Of a stretch of 64,000 nucleotides of DNA, positions 50,734 to 59,534 are shown piece after piece. Below the pieces are notes generated by a model. It was not told where the DNA came from and made no database searches. It saw only the letters and a list, made by a program, of their open reading frames with translations. Both the position numbers and the translations under genes were made by a program. Numbering within the stretch: the first letter of the stretch is position 1; each line of letters begins with the position of its first letter. Source of the DNA: CAVSRC01 sp963730325 (GTDB lineage: Bacteria; Pseudomonadota; Alphaproteobacteria; Rhizobiales; Kaistiaceae); the NCBI GenBank assembly GCA_963730325.1, contig CAVSRC010000019.1, forward strand, positions 124,001-188,000, in the 5' to 3' direction.

Positions 50734-51131
50734 TCGGGATGGCCGCTGGCCAGGTTGGCGACGACCTGCAGCAGACGGGCCGGATCGATCGGCTTCTGGA
50801 TGGTTACGACATCGCCGAAGAGCGCCGCGAGGTCGCTGATGCGGTAGCCGGTGCACACGCAGAACGGAATGCCGCGATCGCGCAGGCTGGCGGCCAGCGG
50901 CGCGCTGGTCTCACCGCGCAGGTTGGCGTCGATGACGGCGATATCGGGTCGCGGGTCGCCGGCAAGCATCGCCTCCGCCGCCCGAACAGACCCGGCAGGG
51001 CCAACGACCGCGTGTCCGGCATCTTCGAGCACCGCGGCGATTTCCTCGGCGATGAGGAACTCGTCCTCAACCAAGAGAACCGTCAAGCCATTCTGCCCGG
51101 AGGAAGACACGTCACCCGACCGCGTTGCCAT
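50730..51131 (-). CDS. Single-domain response regulator (coupled to the CHASE kinase)
   Basis: 133 residues from ATG 51131, which lies 20 bases inside the kinase gene, so translation is probably coupled. LTVLLVEDEFLIAEEIAAVL has the acidic pair, IAVIDANLRGETSAPLA the phosphoacceptor Asp, and VTIQKPIDPARLLQVV the Lys. No output domain. It is the obvious partner for the upstream kinase. Confidence 0.85.
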   Translation of the reverse strand: MATRSGDVSSSGQNGLTVLLVEDEFLIAEEIAAVLEDAGHAVVGPAGSVRAAEAMLAGDPRPDIAVIDANLRGETSAPLAASLRDRGIPFCVCTGYRISDLAALFGDVVTIQKPIDPARLLQVVANLASGHPD

Positions 51132-53070
51132 GCTGTTCGTCGACGAACGGACGCAGCATGCGGAGAGGCATCGAGATGACGCAGACCAGACCATCGCGCC
51201 GGTAGTCGAGACGTGCCTGGCCTTCCAGTTCGTAGGCGATGCTGCTTTCTATCAGCATTGAACCAAAACCTTTGGTCGCCGGAGGCGATACAACCGGTCC
51301 CTCCGACTCCTGCCAGCGTAGAACGATCGTCGGCTCGCTGCCAGACCGGGCGACCTGCCAGGTCACTGCTACCGTTCCCTCCGGCAGGGACAGCGCGCCA
51401 TATTTCGAGGCGTTGGTGCCAAGTTCGTGGACGACCAGCGCGATCGATAGGGCTGCGCGCGGATTCAACCTCAGCCGGGGACCGCTGACGCTGATGGCGC
51501 CGCCGGTGTCGAAGCTGCCAACTTCCTGCGTGATGACCGAATTCAGTTCCGCGCCCAGCCAGCGCTCCTCTGCGAGCAGGTCGTGGGCCCGCGACATGGC
51601 GCCGACCCGCCCGAGCAGGGAGCGCTCGAAGACATCGACGGATCTCTGTGCCCGCGCAGTGCGGCGGATGACCGCCTGGATCACCTGCAACGTGTTCTTC
51701 ATGCGGTGATCGAGCTCGCGCATGAGCAGGCGCTGGGTCTGCTCGCTCTCGTGGCGGCCGGTAATGTCGATGGCCGATGCCACGAGATTGGTCGGCGGCC
51801 CGGTGGCATTGCCGAGCGGCCTGACCCACAGGTCGAAAACGCGCTGGGCATCGTCGTCGTCGGAGATCATCATGTCGAAGCGGGCGTCTTCGCCGCGCGC
51901 CGCCCGCCCGATGGCCATTCGAATGCGCTCCTGTTCGGCGTCGCGGTCGCCGCTCAGCGGCAGGTCCCAGAACGGCTGGCCGACGATCTGCTCCTCGGGC
52001 CGACGAAGCTCGGCGCCGGCGGCGCGGTTGGCGTGGATGACGGTGCCGTCCGGCGTAAGCAGCCAGGCAAGCGGACCAAGCCCGTCCAGCATTCTCAGCA
52101 GTTGCGCGCGCGCTTCCGTGATCTCTTGCGTCTTGCCGAGGCCGATCAGGTAGGCGACAAGCGCCGCGGTTGTTGCGAGGCCCGCGCCAACCACCAGAAC
52201 GACCAGCCACGCACCCAGCGGATTGCCGCCGGCGCTGCCCGGCACGGTCACCGTCCAGGTCTCGCCGCCAAAATTGAAGACGCGCTTGTTCGGGGCGGTC
52301 GTCGCGACATCTCCGGTCGACGCACCGGCAGAGGATTCCGTCGGCGGCGCGTCGGCATCGACGGCGATCCTGACGCCGTAGGCGCCGCTCGCCAGGGCCG
52401 CCACGGTGGCCAGTTCCTGGAAGGTGATCGTTCCGGTCGCAACGCCGACGATCGAACCCGTGCGGTCGACCGTGGGCACGACCAGGACGACGCCTTCGTC
52501 GGCGTTGTTGTCGAAGCCGACAGGGCGGCTGGCGACGAGATCGGATTGGCTCATGGATTGCCTGATCAGTGCGCCACGCGATGCGACCGAGGCGACATCG
52601 AAGCCTGTCGGCGGCACGGTTCCGGCCTGGGCGTTGGCGGCCTCACGCACGAAATAGACCGGCCGGTCGGGCGCGCGTTGCGGCTTTCCGTCCGGTCCGT
52701 ATTGCCAGATTCCGAGGGACTTGCCTTCTTCGCCGGTCAGGGTGCTCTCGTAGTTGGCGCGGTCGGCCAGCACGACCTTGCGATCGAACTCGAGGGAGCG
52801 GATGCCCTCGGTTCCCATCAACGTCTTTGCAAAGCGCACGAACTGGTCCGGCGTCACCCAGTCGGAGGCATACATCGCCCGCACGGCGCGCACCGACAGC
52901 GCCACGCGATCAAGAGCGAGTTTCGCCGCCGAAGCGGCGTTGTCTGCCTTGGCCGCCGTCCGCTGGATTTCGGCATAGCGATAGGAGCGGTAACTGGCCC
53001 ATCCAGCGACCGCGGTGATTGCTATGCCAAGGATCACGACGCCGGTCGTGACCACATTCCGCCTACCCAC
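51112..53070 (-). CDS. CHASE-PAS HWE-family sensor histidine kinase
   Basis: 652 residues. Membrane segment ~8-28 (TGVVILGIAITAVAGWASYR), a periplasmic CHASE domain (~40-280; IRSLEFDRKVVLADRANYES), second membrane segment ~290-315, a PAS domain (~325-440), then the HWE kinase core. The phospho-accepting His is in MRELDHRMKNTLQVIQAVIR; the ATPase part shows ALVVHELGTNASKYGALS and the WQESEGP (WxE) motif that names the family. HWE kinases commonly feed PhyR. It is followed by a coupled receiver gene. Confidence 0.92.
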   Translation of the reverse strand: MGRRNVVTTGVVILGIAITAVAGWASYRSYRYAEIQRTAAKADNAASAAKLALDRVALSVRAVRAMYASDWVTPDQFVRFAKTLMGTEGIRSLEFDRKVVLADRANYESTLTGEEGKSLGIWQYGPDGKPQRAPDRPVYFVREAANAQAGTVPPTGFDVASVASRGALIRQSMSQSDLVASRPVGFDNNADEGVVLVVPTVDRTGSIVGVATGTITFQELATVAALASGAYGVRIAVDADAPPTESSAGASTGDVATTAPNKRVFNFGGETWTVTVPGSAGGNPLGAWLVVLVVGAGLATTAALVAYLIGLGKTQEITEARAQLLRMLDGLGPLAWLLTPDGTVIHANRAAGAELRRPEEQIVGQPFWDLPLSGDRDAEQERIRMAIGRAARGEDARFDMMISDDDDAQRVFDLWVRPLGNATGPPTNLVASAIDITGRHESEQTQRLLMRELDHRMKNTLQVIQAVIRRTARAQRSVDVFERSLLGRVGAMSRAHDLLAEERWLGAELNSVITQEVGSFDTGGAISVSGPRLRLNPRAALSIALVVHELGTNASKYGALSLPEGTVAVTWQVARSGSEPTIVLRWQESEGPVVSPPATKGFGSMLIESSIAYELEGQARLDYRRDGLVCVISMPLRMLRPFVDEQHGNAVG

Positions 53071-53139
53071 AAAGTTGCCCTATGGCTTCGCGTCCTTTGA
53101 CGCAACACCTACGACCATGTTCGCAGGTACCTCCCCCGA

Positions 53140-53304
53140 TCAGGCCGAGGGCAGGAGATATGCCGCGAACGACACCACGAGAAGAATCAGGAAGACAAAA
53201 AACAGAACACGCGCAATGCCGGCGCTGGCGCTGGCAATGCCGCCGAAGCCGAGCGCGCCGGCAATGATGGCGACGACGAGGAAGACAAGGGTCCAGTAGA
53301 GCAT
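53140..53304 (-). CDS. DUF1328 small membrane protein
   Basis: 54 residues: MLYWTLVFLVVAIIAGALGF, then GGIASASAGIARVLFFVFLI and LLVVSFAAYLLPSA. Two membrane helices, the YtjA/DUF1328 pattern. ATG 53304 follows GAGGAGATCGACG. It lies 12 bases after the DUF3309 stop and should share its EcfG promoter. Role unknown, usually stress-induced. Confidence 0.9.
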   Translation of the reverse strand: MLYWTLVFLVVAIIAGALGFGGIASASAGIARVLFFVFLILLVVSFAAYLLPSA

Positions 53305-53316
53305 CGTCGATCTCCT

Positions 53317-53472
53317 CTAGATCTGACCGAAAAGCAGCAGGACGATCACGACAACGAGGACGATCCCGAGGAGGCCCGACGGGTAGTAGCCCCAGCCTCG
53401 CGAATAGGGCCAGCTTGGGATCGCGCCGATCAAAAGCAGAATCAGGACGATCAGAAGGATTGTGCCAAGCAT
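53317..53472 (-). CDS. DUF3309 small membrane protein
   Basis: 51 residues: MLGTILLIVLILLLIGAIPS, then WPYSRGWGYYPSGLLGIVLV. The WPYSRxWGYYPSG core defines DUF3309. Two membrane helices around this loop. First gene of a two-gene unit with DUF1328 below an exact EcfG promoter. Confidence 0.92.
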   Translation of the reverse strand: MLGTILLIVLILLLIGAIPSWPYSRGWGYYPSGLLGIVLVVVIVLLLFGQI

Positions 53473-53519
53473 CGTAGTGCTCCTGAGGTTGCGCCAAACG
53501 CCCACATGCGTGGGGAAGA

Positions 53520-53544
53520 AACGCATTCGGTCGCTGCTGGTTCC
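53520..53544 (-). promoter_or_regulatory. EcfG-type promoter for DUF3309-DUF1328
   Basis: Minus strand GGAAC (53544-53540), 16 bases, CGTT (53523-53520). Exact consensus; the start codon is 48 bases further. Confidence 0.85.
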
Positions 53545-53561
53545 GTCTTCTTTCGCGAAGC

Positions 53562-53725
53562 CCGTGGCGACCGCCTTCGATGACCGGAACATCCGCAGGG
53601 ACGAGAGTGGCGGGCTGCTGGCCTATACGACCTTCTCGAAGGAGCAGCTCGACAACGCGCCCCAGTACGACAAGCAGGGCTACAAGACCCATCGTGACGA
53701 GATGCGCCTGCACACGCAGAGCTGA
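53562..53725 (+). pseudogene. Fragment resembling the C-terminus of a PRC-barrel-type protein
   Basis: In one frame the segment reads FDDRNIRRDESGGLLAYTTF and KEQLDNAPQYDKQGYKTHRD to a TGA at 53723. The GGLLAYTTFSKEQLDNAPQY part recalls the end of small PRC-barrel stress proteins. No start or N-terminal half is seen upstream, where the leftward EcfG promoter lies. It is probably a leftover; low confidence. Confidence 0.35.
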
Positions 53726-53797
53726 TCGTTTCTCCTCACTTCGAAGGCGGCGCGCCGCCAGGCGGCGTGCCGTCCCTTTTTTGCCCCGTTTGCCTGC

Positions 53798-53823
53798 GGA
53801 ACGATGCGAGCACCGCTCGCGTT
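53798..53823 (+). promoter_or_regulatory. EcfG-type promoter for the SH3-domain gene
   Basis: GGAAC at 53798-53802, 17 bases, CGTT at 53820-53823; exact consensus, start codon 24 bases downstream. Confidence 0.85.
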
Positions 53824-53846
53824 GGCAAAGCGAGGGGACTACCAGA

Positions 53847-54290
53847 ATGGAGAATGTCGTTATGTCAGTTCGAAATGCGCTCCTCGCCGGTACGTTTGTC
53901 GCCGCACTCGCCGTGCCGACGACCGCTTTTGCTGCCGCCGCTTTCACCACCGGCGCGGTGAACATGAGGACCGGACCGAGCACACGTTATCATCGCATCC
54001 TGACCATTCCGGCCGGCGCGCGGATCCACGTGCGCGACTGCGGAGGCTGGTGTTCGGTTCGCTATCACGGCCGCAACGGCTATGTGTCGGCACGCTACGT
54101 CACCTACGGCGGCGTGCGCGGGCCGCGACGGCACTTTCGCCGCCCGCCGCCCCCGACCAGAGGGTGGTACCGCCGTCCCTGGTGGGATGAGCGCCACGGC
54201 GCCTGGTACGATGGCCGGCGCTGGTACTTCCGCGGCCGCTGGCACGACAGGCCGAGCGGGCTGACCTTCGGTTTCGGCTTCGGAGGCTGA
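53847..54290 (+). CDS. Exported SH3-like domain protein
   Basis: 147 residues. Signal peptide (SVRNALLAGTFVAALAVPTT-AFA), then a bacterial SH3 domain: FTTGAVNMRTGPSTRYHRIL and CGGWCSVRYHGRNGYVSARY. The tail is rich in Arg/Trp/Tyr/His with repeats (RRPWWDERHGAWYDGRRWYF), ending in GLTFGFGFGG. Probably binds the cell wall. ATG 53847 follows GAGGGGAC; ATG 53862 is in frame too. Confidence 0.88.
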   Translation: MENVVMSVRNALLAGTFVAALAVPTTAFAAAAFTTGAVNMRTGPSTRYHRILTIPAGARIHVRDCGGWCSVRYHGRNGYVSARYVTYGGVRGPRRHFRRPPPPTRGWYRRPWWDERHGAWYDGRRWYFRGRWHDRPSGLTFGFGFGG

Positions 54291-54341
54291 CCCCATCTGC
54301 GGGCAGGGACGCGGGCCGCTTCGGTCCGCGTCCGGCCCCGG

Positions 54342-56444
54342 TCACTCCGGCTGCTGCGGTTGCGTCTCGTGAGGTATCGGAAAGACCATGCGGCAGCGAA
54401 GCCCCTCCCGGGCAAAGTCCATGTCAACCGTGCCGCCCAATCGACCGGTGACGCTGCCTTCGATAAGCCGCGAACCGAAGCCCGTGCGGTGGCGCGCCCG
54501 CACCGGCGGGCCATCGCTTTCGATCCAGTCGATACGAATGGTGTCGGCATTTTCCCCGTCGGTCTTTTCCCAATGCACCCGCAGGTGCCCGGCCTCCGTG
54601 GAAAGCGCGCCGTATTTGGCGGCGTTCGTTGCCAGTTCGTGGAAGACCAGCCCAAGCGAGAGGGCAGCCGTCGAATCGAGGACGATTGTCTCGCCACGCA
54701 TCACGATCCGTTTCGGATCGAGGGAAGTGTGCGGCTCGAGCTCGCCCTCGAGGAGACGCCCGAGCGCGACGCCGCCCCAATCCGACATGTTGAGAAAATC
54801 GTGGGTGCGTGCGATCGCCATCAGGCGTGCCTGAATGCGCTCGAAGGCTTCCGACGGCTTTGGTGACATGCGCATCGTCTGCGAAACGATGGCCTGCACG
54901 ACCGCCAGGTTGTTCTTCACCCGGTGGTTCAGTTCCCTGAGGATGAGGCGCTGGCGCTCCTCGGCCTCACGGCGCTCGGTGGTGTCGAGCATGACTCCGA
55001 CGGCGCGCACAGGTTCGCGGTGGGTGTCGTCGAAGAAGATACGGCCGTTGAGCATCATCCAGCGCCGGGCGCCGTCATCGGCGCGGCGGATCTGGTATTC
55101 GCATTCGAGGCGCCCGTCGCCGGCGGGATTGCACGCCGCGTTCCAGCGACCGCGGATCATCGCCCAGTCGGCTTCTTCGACCAGCGCGCGCAGGCGTTCG
55201 GCGTCGGCAGGCGCATCGTCCGGCAGCCCCCACAACTTCCTGAACTGGGCCGACCAGCGAAGCTCTCCGGCCACCATGTCGAAGTCCCAGGTGCCGACAT
55301 CGTTGGCCTCGACCGCCAGCCGCTGACGTTCTTCGCTGATGCGCAGCGCCGTTTCCGCCTTCTTCTGGACGGTCATGTCGCGGTTGACGCCGATCATTTC
55401 CAGCGGCCTGCCGTCGGGGCCGGCGTGGGCAATCGAATGAGCACCGATCCAGCGAATCTCGCCATTTGGCCAGACGATGCGAAATTCCCTGTCGAGGTAG
55501 GTGTCGAGCGGCACCGTCTCCGGGTCCATGATGTCGAGGTTCATGTCGTCAGGGTGGACGACCGAGAGAAACAGCTCGCGGCTGGCGGGAAGGGAAGGAT
55601 CGAGCCCGAACAGTCGATATTGGGTTTCGTCCCAGCGCTGGGCGCCGGTCGCCAGATCGTAGCTCCATGCGCCCATGCGCCCGGCAACCAGAGCGACGCG
55701 CAAGCGCCTCTCGCTCTCGCGCACGGCTTCCTCATCCTTGCGGCGCCGATCGACGTCGCGCAACGTGCCGATGCCGCGCAACGCGCGCCCGTCCGCACCG
55801 AAGGTGATGCGCCCGGTCGTCAATACCCAGCGCACCTGGTTGTCGTCCGCCCGGCGGATCCTGAACTCGGCATTGTAGGTGCCGTCCGAACCCGGCGCAT
55901 AGGCGCGACGGTAGAGCTCCATGACGCGCTCGCGGTCGTCCGGATGGATCAGCGATTCGAAGACGTCGTCATCGCCGTCGAAATCGGCGGGCAGTCCGAG
56001 AATGGCATTGAACTGCGGAGACCATCGCCGTGTGCCGCGCGTTGCATCGACGTCCCAGATGCCGATGCTGGTCGCCTCGACCGCCAGGCGCAAGCGTTGC
56101 TCGCTTTCCCTGAGCGCCCGGCTCGTGCCGGTTTCGCCGCTGAGGTCGAGCAGTTCGAGAACCGCGCCATCCGCCAGAGCCTTGCCGAGCGGGGCGATAC
56201 GGAAGGCAAAGTCCCGCTCCATGCCGTCAGCGCCGGTCAGGTTCTCCTGGCCCTCATGGGCGCCACCCTGGCTTAGCGCCTGGCCGATGACGCTCTCATC
56301 GAACTTGTGGCTCGACTTGGGCCACAGCAGCTCACCGATGTGCCGGCCGATTGCCTGTGCATTGCTTACGCCGGTCAGGAACTCCGCGACGTTGTTGATG
56401 AACCCGCAACGCAGACGACCATCGAGGACGAATACGGCAACCAT
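54342..56444 (-). CDS. Multi-PAS HWE-family histidine kinase, soluble
   Basis: 700 residues, no membrane segment. Four PAS-type repeats: one at the N-terminus, then three with PAC motifs (YNAEFRIRRADDNQVRWVLT; LDREFRIVWPNGEIRWIGAH; LECEYQIRRADDGARRWMML). The kinase core has ILRELNHRVKNNLAVVQAIV (phospho-His), GLVFHELATNAAKYGALSTE and the WIESDGP (WxE) motif, so HWE family. Likely a cytoplasmic redox or light sensor upstream of PhyR; whether any PAS binds flavin or haem is not evident (no NCRFLQ LOV motif). Confidence 0.92.
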   Translation of the reverse strand: MVAVFVLDGRLRCGFINNVAEFLTGVSNAQAIGRHIGELLWPKSSHKFDESVIGQALSQGGAHEGQENLTGADGMERDFAFRIAPLGKALADGAVLELLDLSGETGTSRALRESEQRLRLAVEATSIGIWDVDATRGTRRWSPQFNAILGLPADFDGDDDVFESLIHPDDRERVMELYRRAYAPGSDGTYNAEFRIRRADDNQVRWVLTTGRITFGADGRALRGIGTLRDVDRRRKDEEAVRESERRLRVALVAGRMGAWSYDLATGAQRWDETQYRLFGLDPSLPASRELFLSVVHPDDMNLDIMDPETVPLDTYLDREFRIVWPNGEIRWIGAHSIAHAGPDGRPLEMIGVNRDMTVQKKAETALRISEERQRLAVEANDVGTWDFDMVAGELRWSAQFRKLWGLPDDAPADAERLRALVEEADWAMIRGRWNAACNPAGDGRLECEYQIRRADDGARRWMMLNGRIFFDDTHREPVRAVGVMLDTTERREAEERQRLILRELNHRVKNNLAVVQAIVSQTMRMSPKPSEAFERIQARLMAIARTHDFLNMSDWGGVALGRLLEGELEPHTSLDPKRIVMRGETIVLDSTAALSLGLVFHELATNAAKYGALSTEAGHLRVHWEKTDGENADTIRIDWIESDGPPVRARHRTGFGSRLIEGSVTGRLGGTVDMDFAREGLRCRMVFPIPHETQPQQPE

Positions 56445-56523
56445 TGGTGTGTGTGACTCTCAGCCAACAGGACGGGTTTTCCGGTTCATGGGACGAAGGA
56501 GACCTGTATCTCCGCAGCTTAGG

Positions 56524-56549
56524 GGAACCATCGGCGTTGTGCAGGCGTT
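56524..56549 (+). promoter_or_regulatory. EcfG-type promoter for the DUF883 operon
   Basis: GGAAC at 56524-56528, 17 bases, CGTT at 56546-56549; exact consensus, 83 bases before the first start codon. Confidence 0.85.
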
Positions 56550-56632
56550 TTTCTTGAGAAGCCGATCGGTGGCCGGAAGTTCCATTGCGCGGGACCTGGC
56601 GCCGGCAAACCGGAACAAAAAGGGGATTTGAA

Positions 56633-56971
56633 ATGGCATCGACGACCAAGACCATCGAAGAGGACATCAAGGCCCTGCGCACCGACATCGCCGCATTGGC
56701 CGAAAGCATCGGTCACATGGCGTCGGGCGCCTCCGACGCCGGGAAGGCGGCCAGGAACGGCATCAATGAGGGGCTGAACGGCATGCAGGACGCCGGCCGG
56801 GAGTTCGCTTCCGACGCGGCCCATCTCAAGGCCCATTCGGCCAAGGCGGCGGGCGATGCCGCAGGCGACGTCTCGTCGTTTCTGGCCGGCGAGATCAAGC
56901 GCAATCCTTACATGGCGGTGGCCGCCGCGCTTTGCGTCGGCTTCGTCGCCGGCATCGCACAGCATCGATAG
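56633..56971 (+). CDS. DUF883 (ElaB/YqjD-like) protein
   Basis: 112 residues. A long charged amphipathic helix (TKTIEEDIKALRTDIAALAE onward) followed by a C-terminal membrane helix with KRNPYMAVAAALCVGFVAGI, the ElaB/YqjD pattern: inner-membrane proteins that in enteric bacteria bind ribosomes in stationary phase. Here it is the first of three genes below an EcfG promoter. Confidence 0.88.
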   Translation: MASTTKTIEEDIKALRTDIAALAESIGHMASGASDAGKAARNGINEGLNGMQDAGREFASDAAHLKAHSAKAAGDAAGDVSSFLAGEIKRNPYMAVAAALCVGFVAGIAQHR

Positions 56972-56975
56972 CGCG

Positions 56976-57365
56976 ATGCGGGGCGGACTGATATCGGCGC
57001 TCGGCATGATGCGGCTGAGGAGCTATCTGGAGTCTCTCGGCCGCTATGTCGGCGTGCAGGTTCTGCTGCTCTCCGTGTTGCTCGTGCTGGCGACGCTGGC
57101 AGCCGCATTCGGCCTCACGGCGCTGACGATCTGGCTCTCGACCTTGTTCGGAGCCGCGATCGCCTTCGCGATCGTCGCCGCCGGGTTTCTGGTGCTGGCG
57201 GTCGCGGTGCAGGTCGCGGTGACCATACACAGGCAAAGGCGCAAGCGGGCGGCGAGCCCGCTGCTGGGCAGCGCAGGGGAAACATCCGACCAGGCCGCTT
57301 TCGGGTCGATTGCCGCGTTTGCGCTGATTGGCTATCTGCTCGGCCGCCGGGTCGAACGACACTAG
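56976..57365 (+). CDS. Phage-holin-superfamily-like membrane protein (YqjE-type)
   Basis: 129 residues. Two strong membrane helices (VLLLSVLLVLATLAAAFGLT; LFGAAIAFAIVAAGFLVLAV), a basic loop, and a C-terminal hydrophobic stretch (FGSIAAFALIGYLLGRRVER). The pairing with a DUF883 gene just upstream (4 bases) recalls yqjD-yqjE. Role unknown. Confidence 0.75.
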   Translation: MRGGLISALGMMRLRSYLESLGRYVGVQVLLLSVLLVLATLAAAFGLTALTIWLSTLFGAAIAFAIVAAGFLVLAVAVQVAVTIHRQRRKRAASPLLGSAGETSDQAAFGSIAAFALIGYLLGRRVERH

Positions 57366-57374
57366 GCCGGCGAC

Positions 57375-58508
57375 ATGAAGCCCGGCCCAACAGGCGAGCG
57401 AGCGACACGGGTCGTGGTGGTCAGAGACGTCGTCCCGGTGTCGGTGCGGGTCGGCGTCTTCGGTACCTTCCTGATCCTGTTCCTGGGCGCGCTGTTCTAT
57501 GCGCGCGGCTTCGTCCTGCCGCTGGTGCTGGCCTGTCTGCTGACACTGACCCTGTCGCCGCTGGTCAGCCGCCTGAAGCGCCTCGGCATACCGGCGGCGA
57601 TCTCGGCGCTGCTTCTGGTGGGTGCCATTGGCGGCGGGGTTGCGACCGCCTCGATGGTCCTGTCGGGACCGTTCTCGGAGGTGGTGTCTACAATGCCCGG
57701 CACCATCACGACGGTGCGCCAGCGCCTGGCCCTCCTGAAGCGACCGATCGCGACACTCAACAATGTCGGCCAGGATATCGAGAGCACGCTCAGCGGCACC
57801 GACGAGTCGTCCGGCAAAACGGCGGTCGTCGTATCGGGTGGCGGCTTTCTGCGCTGGCTGGTCGGGACGCTGGCCGATTTCGGCACCACGCTCGCGGCGA
57901 CGCTGATGCTCGCCGTGTTCCTGCTGGCGGCCATGGATTCGCTGCGTTACAAGCTCGTCTCGGTGCTGCCCGAGATGAGCGGCAAGAAACGCTCGCTGCG
58001 CGTCCTGCACGACATCGAACACGACGTTTCGCGCTATCTGGTGACAGTGACGGCGATCAATGCCGGGCTGGGCATTCTGGTGGGCGGCACGATGACTCTG
58101 GCCGGCCTCGGCAACGGCCTGGTCTGGGGCGTGACGGCCGGACTGCTCAATTTCATTCCCTACCTCGGGGCGATGGTCGGTATCGCCTTTGTGGCGGCAG
58201 CTTCGCTGGCGACTTTTCACGACTGGGCCGCGGCGGTGACGCCGCCGCTCATCTATCTCGGTCTTCAGATGCTGGAGGGCGGTTTGGTCACGCCGATGAT
58301 CCTCGGCCGGCGGCTGTCGATGTCGCCGATCGCCATTCTGACGGCTCTGTCGCTGACCACCTGGATGTGGGGGATTGTCGGTACGCTGATCGGCGTGCCG
58401 CTGCTCGTCGTCCTCAAGGTGTTCTGCGACCGGTTTCCGAGCCTCGCCGGCCTCGGTGTCTTCCTGTCGGGCGAAACGAACACGGCCGAGGAGGGTGGCC
58501 AGGGGTAA
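57375..58508 (+). CDS. AI-2E family transporter
   Basis: 377 residues with about eight membrane segments. LIYLGLQMLEGGLVTPMILG followed by RRLSMSPIAIL is the C-terminal signature of the AI-2E (PerM/TqsA) family; the middle extramembrane part has VSRYLVTVTAINAGLGILVG. Substrate may be a small signal or ion; many members are Na+/H+ antiporters. It begins 9 bases after the previous gene, so it closes the EcfG-driven unit. Confidence 0.9.
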   Translation: MKPGPTGERATRVVVVRDVVPVSVRVGVFGTFLILFLGALFYARGFVLPLVLACLLTLTLSPLVSRLKRLGIPAAISALLLVGAIGGGVATASMVLSGPFSEVVSTMPGTITTVRQRLALLKRPIATLNNVGQDIESTLSGTDESSGKTAVVVSGGGFLRWLVGTLADFGTTLAATLMLAVFLLAAMDSLRYKLVSVLPEMSGKKRSLRVLHDIEHDVSRYLVTVTAINAGLGILVGGTMTLAGLGNGLVWGVTAGLLNFIPYLGAMVGIAFVAAASLATFHDWAAAVTPPLIYLGLQMLEGGLVTPMILGRRLSMSPIAILTALSLTTWMWGIVGTLIGVPLLVVLKVFCDRFPSLAGLGVFLSGETNTAEEGGQG

Positions 58509-58565
58509 CCCTGCGTCGTCGGTCGCGCGCCTGCTACGCGCGCCGCGACCGCAGTCCGCGAGGCG

Positions 58566-59315
58566 TCATTGCAGCTCAGTGCTGCTGCTAACCTTGCGGG
58601 TCACCCCCGCGCCCGCCGCCGTCAGCAGCGGGCTCGGCCCGTAGAGAGCAGTCGCTCCGGCAATGTCGCCGAGTTGTGGAACGCGGAAGTCTTCGCGGTA
58701 GTGGAAATCCATCAGTTCGCCGGTCCGCCCGGGATGGTCGAGGCCAATGGCGTGGCCGATCTCGTGGGTGAGTGCGTAGCGGATGTCGTAAACCTCGAGA
58801 TTGCCGTCGAACCCGACCTTCCACGGCTGCTCCGGGTTGAGACAGATGACGGAGCGGGTGAGGCGCACACGCTCCGTCGATGACCCGGGATCGCTGTATT
58901 CGACATTGGTGAAGGCGCGTCCGGCAGGCGTTGCCTGGGCGCCGATCAGGATATCGGCATCGGGCGCGTCGACCTTGCGAAACCGGATGTTGGCGACGCG
59001 CGACCATGCGGTGAAGGCCGCGTCAAGCTCGTGTTCGAAAGTGGCGCGGGCGATGTTGTTTGCCCCCAGCAGGCGGTCGAGCGGCTCGACAATCCGGCAA
59101 TTGCGGGCGCCGGCGAAGGTCCGCTGGCTGGCAACGATGGCGTAAGTGATGGAGGTGCTGCCGGCGGCAGCCGGTACGCTCCAGCTCATGGTGTGGCCAT
59201 CGAGGACGATCATGCGGTAGTCGGCGGCGCCTGCGGGCGCCGCGATCACGCACGTCGCCGTCAGCGCGAAAGCCGCCAGGGCGGCACGCGCCCAGCCTGT
59301 CCTGTTCAGTTGCAC
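58566..59315 (-). CDS. Exported metzincin-type zinc metalloprotease
   Basis: 249 residues. Signal peptide (ALAAFALTATCVIAAPAGA-AD). The catalytic site HEIGHAIGLDH fits HExxHxxGxxH exactly, with a Met-turn 10 residues later in GELMDFHY. The chain before it has the matrixin-like fold pattern ATFEHELDAAFTAWSRVANI. No propeptide cysteine switch is apparent. Expected to be periplasmic or secreted. Isolated on the minus strand between stress genes. Confidence 0.88.
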   Translation of the reverse strand: MQLNRTGWARAALAAFALTATCVIAAPAGAADYRMIVLDGHTMSWSVPAAAGSTSITYAIVASQRTFAGARNCRIVEPLDRLLGANNIARATFEHELDAAFTAWSRVANIRFRKVDAPDADILIGAQATPAGRAFTNVEYSDPGSSTERVRLTRSVICLNPEQPWKVGFDGNLEVYDIRYALTHEIGHAIGLDHPGRTGELMDFHYREDFRVPQLGDIAGATALYGPSPLLTAAGAGVTRKVSSSTELQ

Positions 59316-59468
59316 GACGGAAACCCGCCCTCGCGATAGTCTTGCCCTGGCGAATTGCTAGCACGTTTGGCGCCGGGCGCGAATCCCGGCTTCGTGATCG
59401 GGCGCGGTGTGTGGCCAAATCAAGACAGTGGAAGGAAAAACCTTTCTGAATCAGCCAGATAGCACTGT

Positions 59469-59493
59469 GGAACCTTGCGCCGGTTCGCGGGTT
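59469..59493 (+). promoter_or_regulatory. Near-consensus EcfG promoter for the PRC-barrel gene
   Basis: GGAAC at 59469-59473, 16 bases, GGTT at 59490-59493: exact -35, one mismatch in the -10. Start codon 42 bases downstream. Confidence 0.6.
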
Positions 59494-59534
59494 CTTCGCT
59501 AGGAGGGGGCACAATTGCAGAAAGGAAGCAAGTC

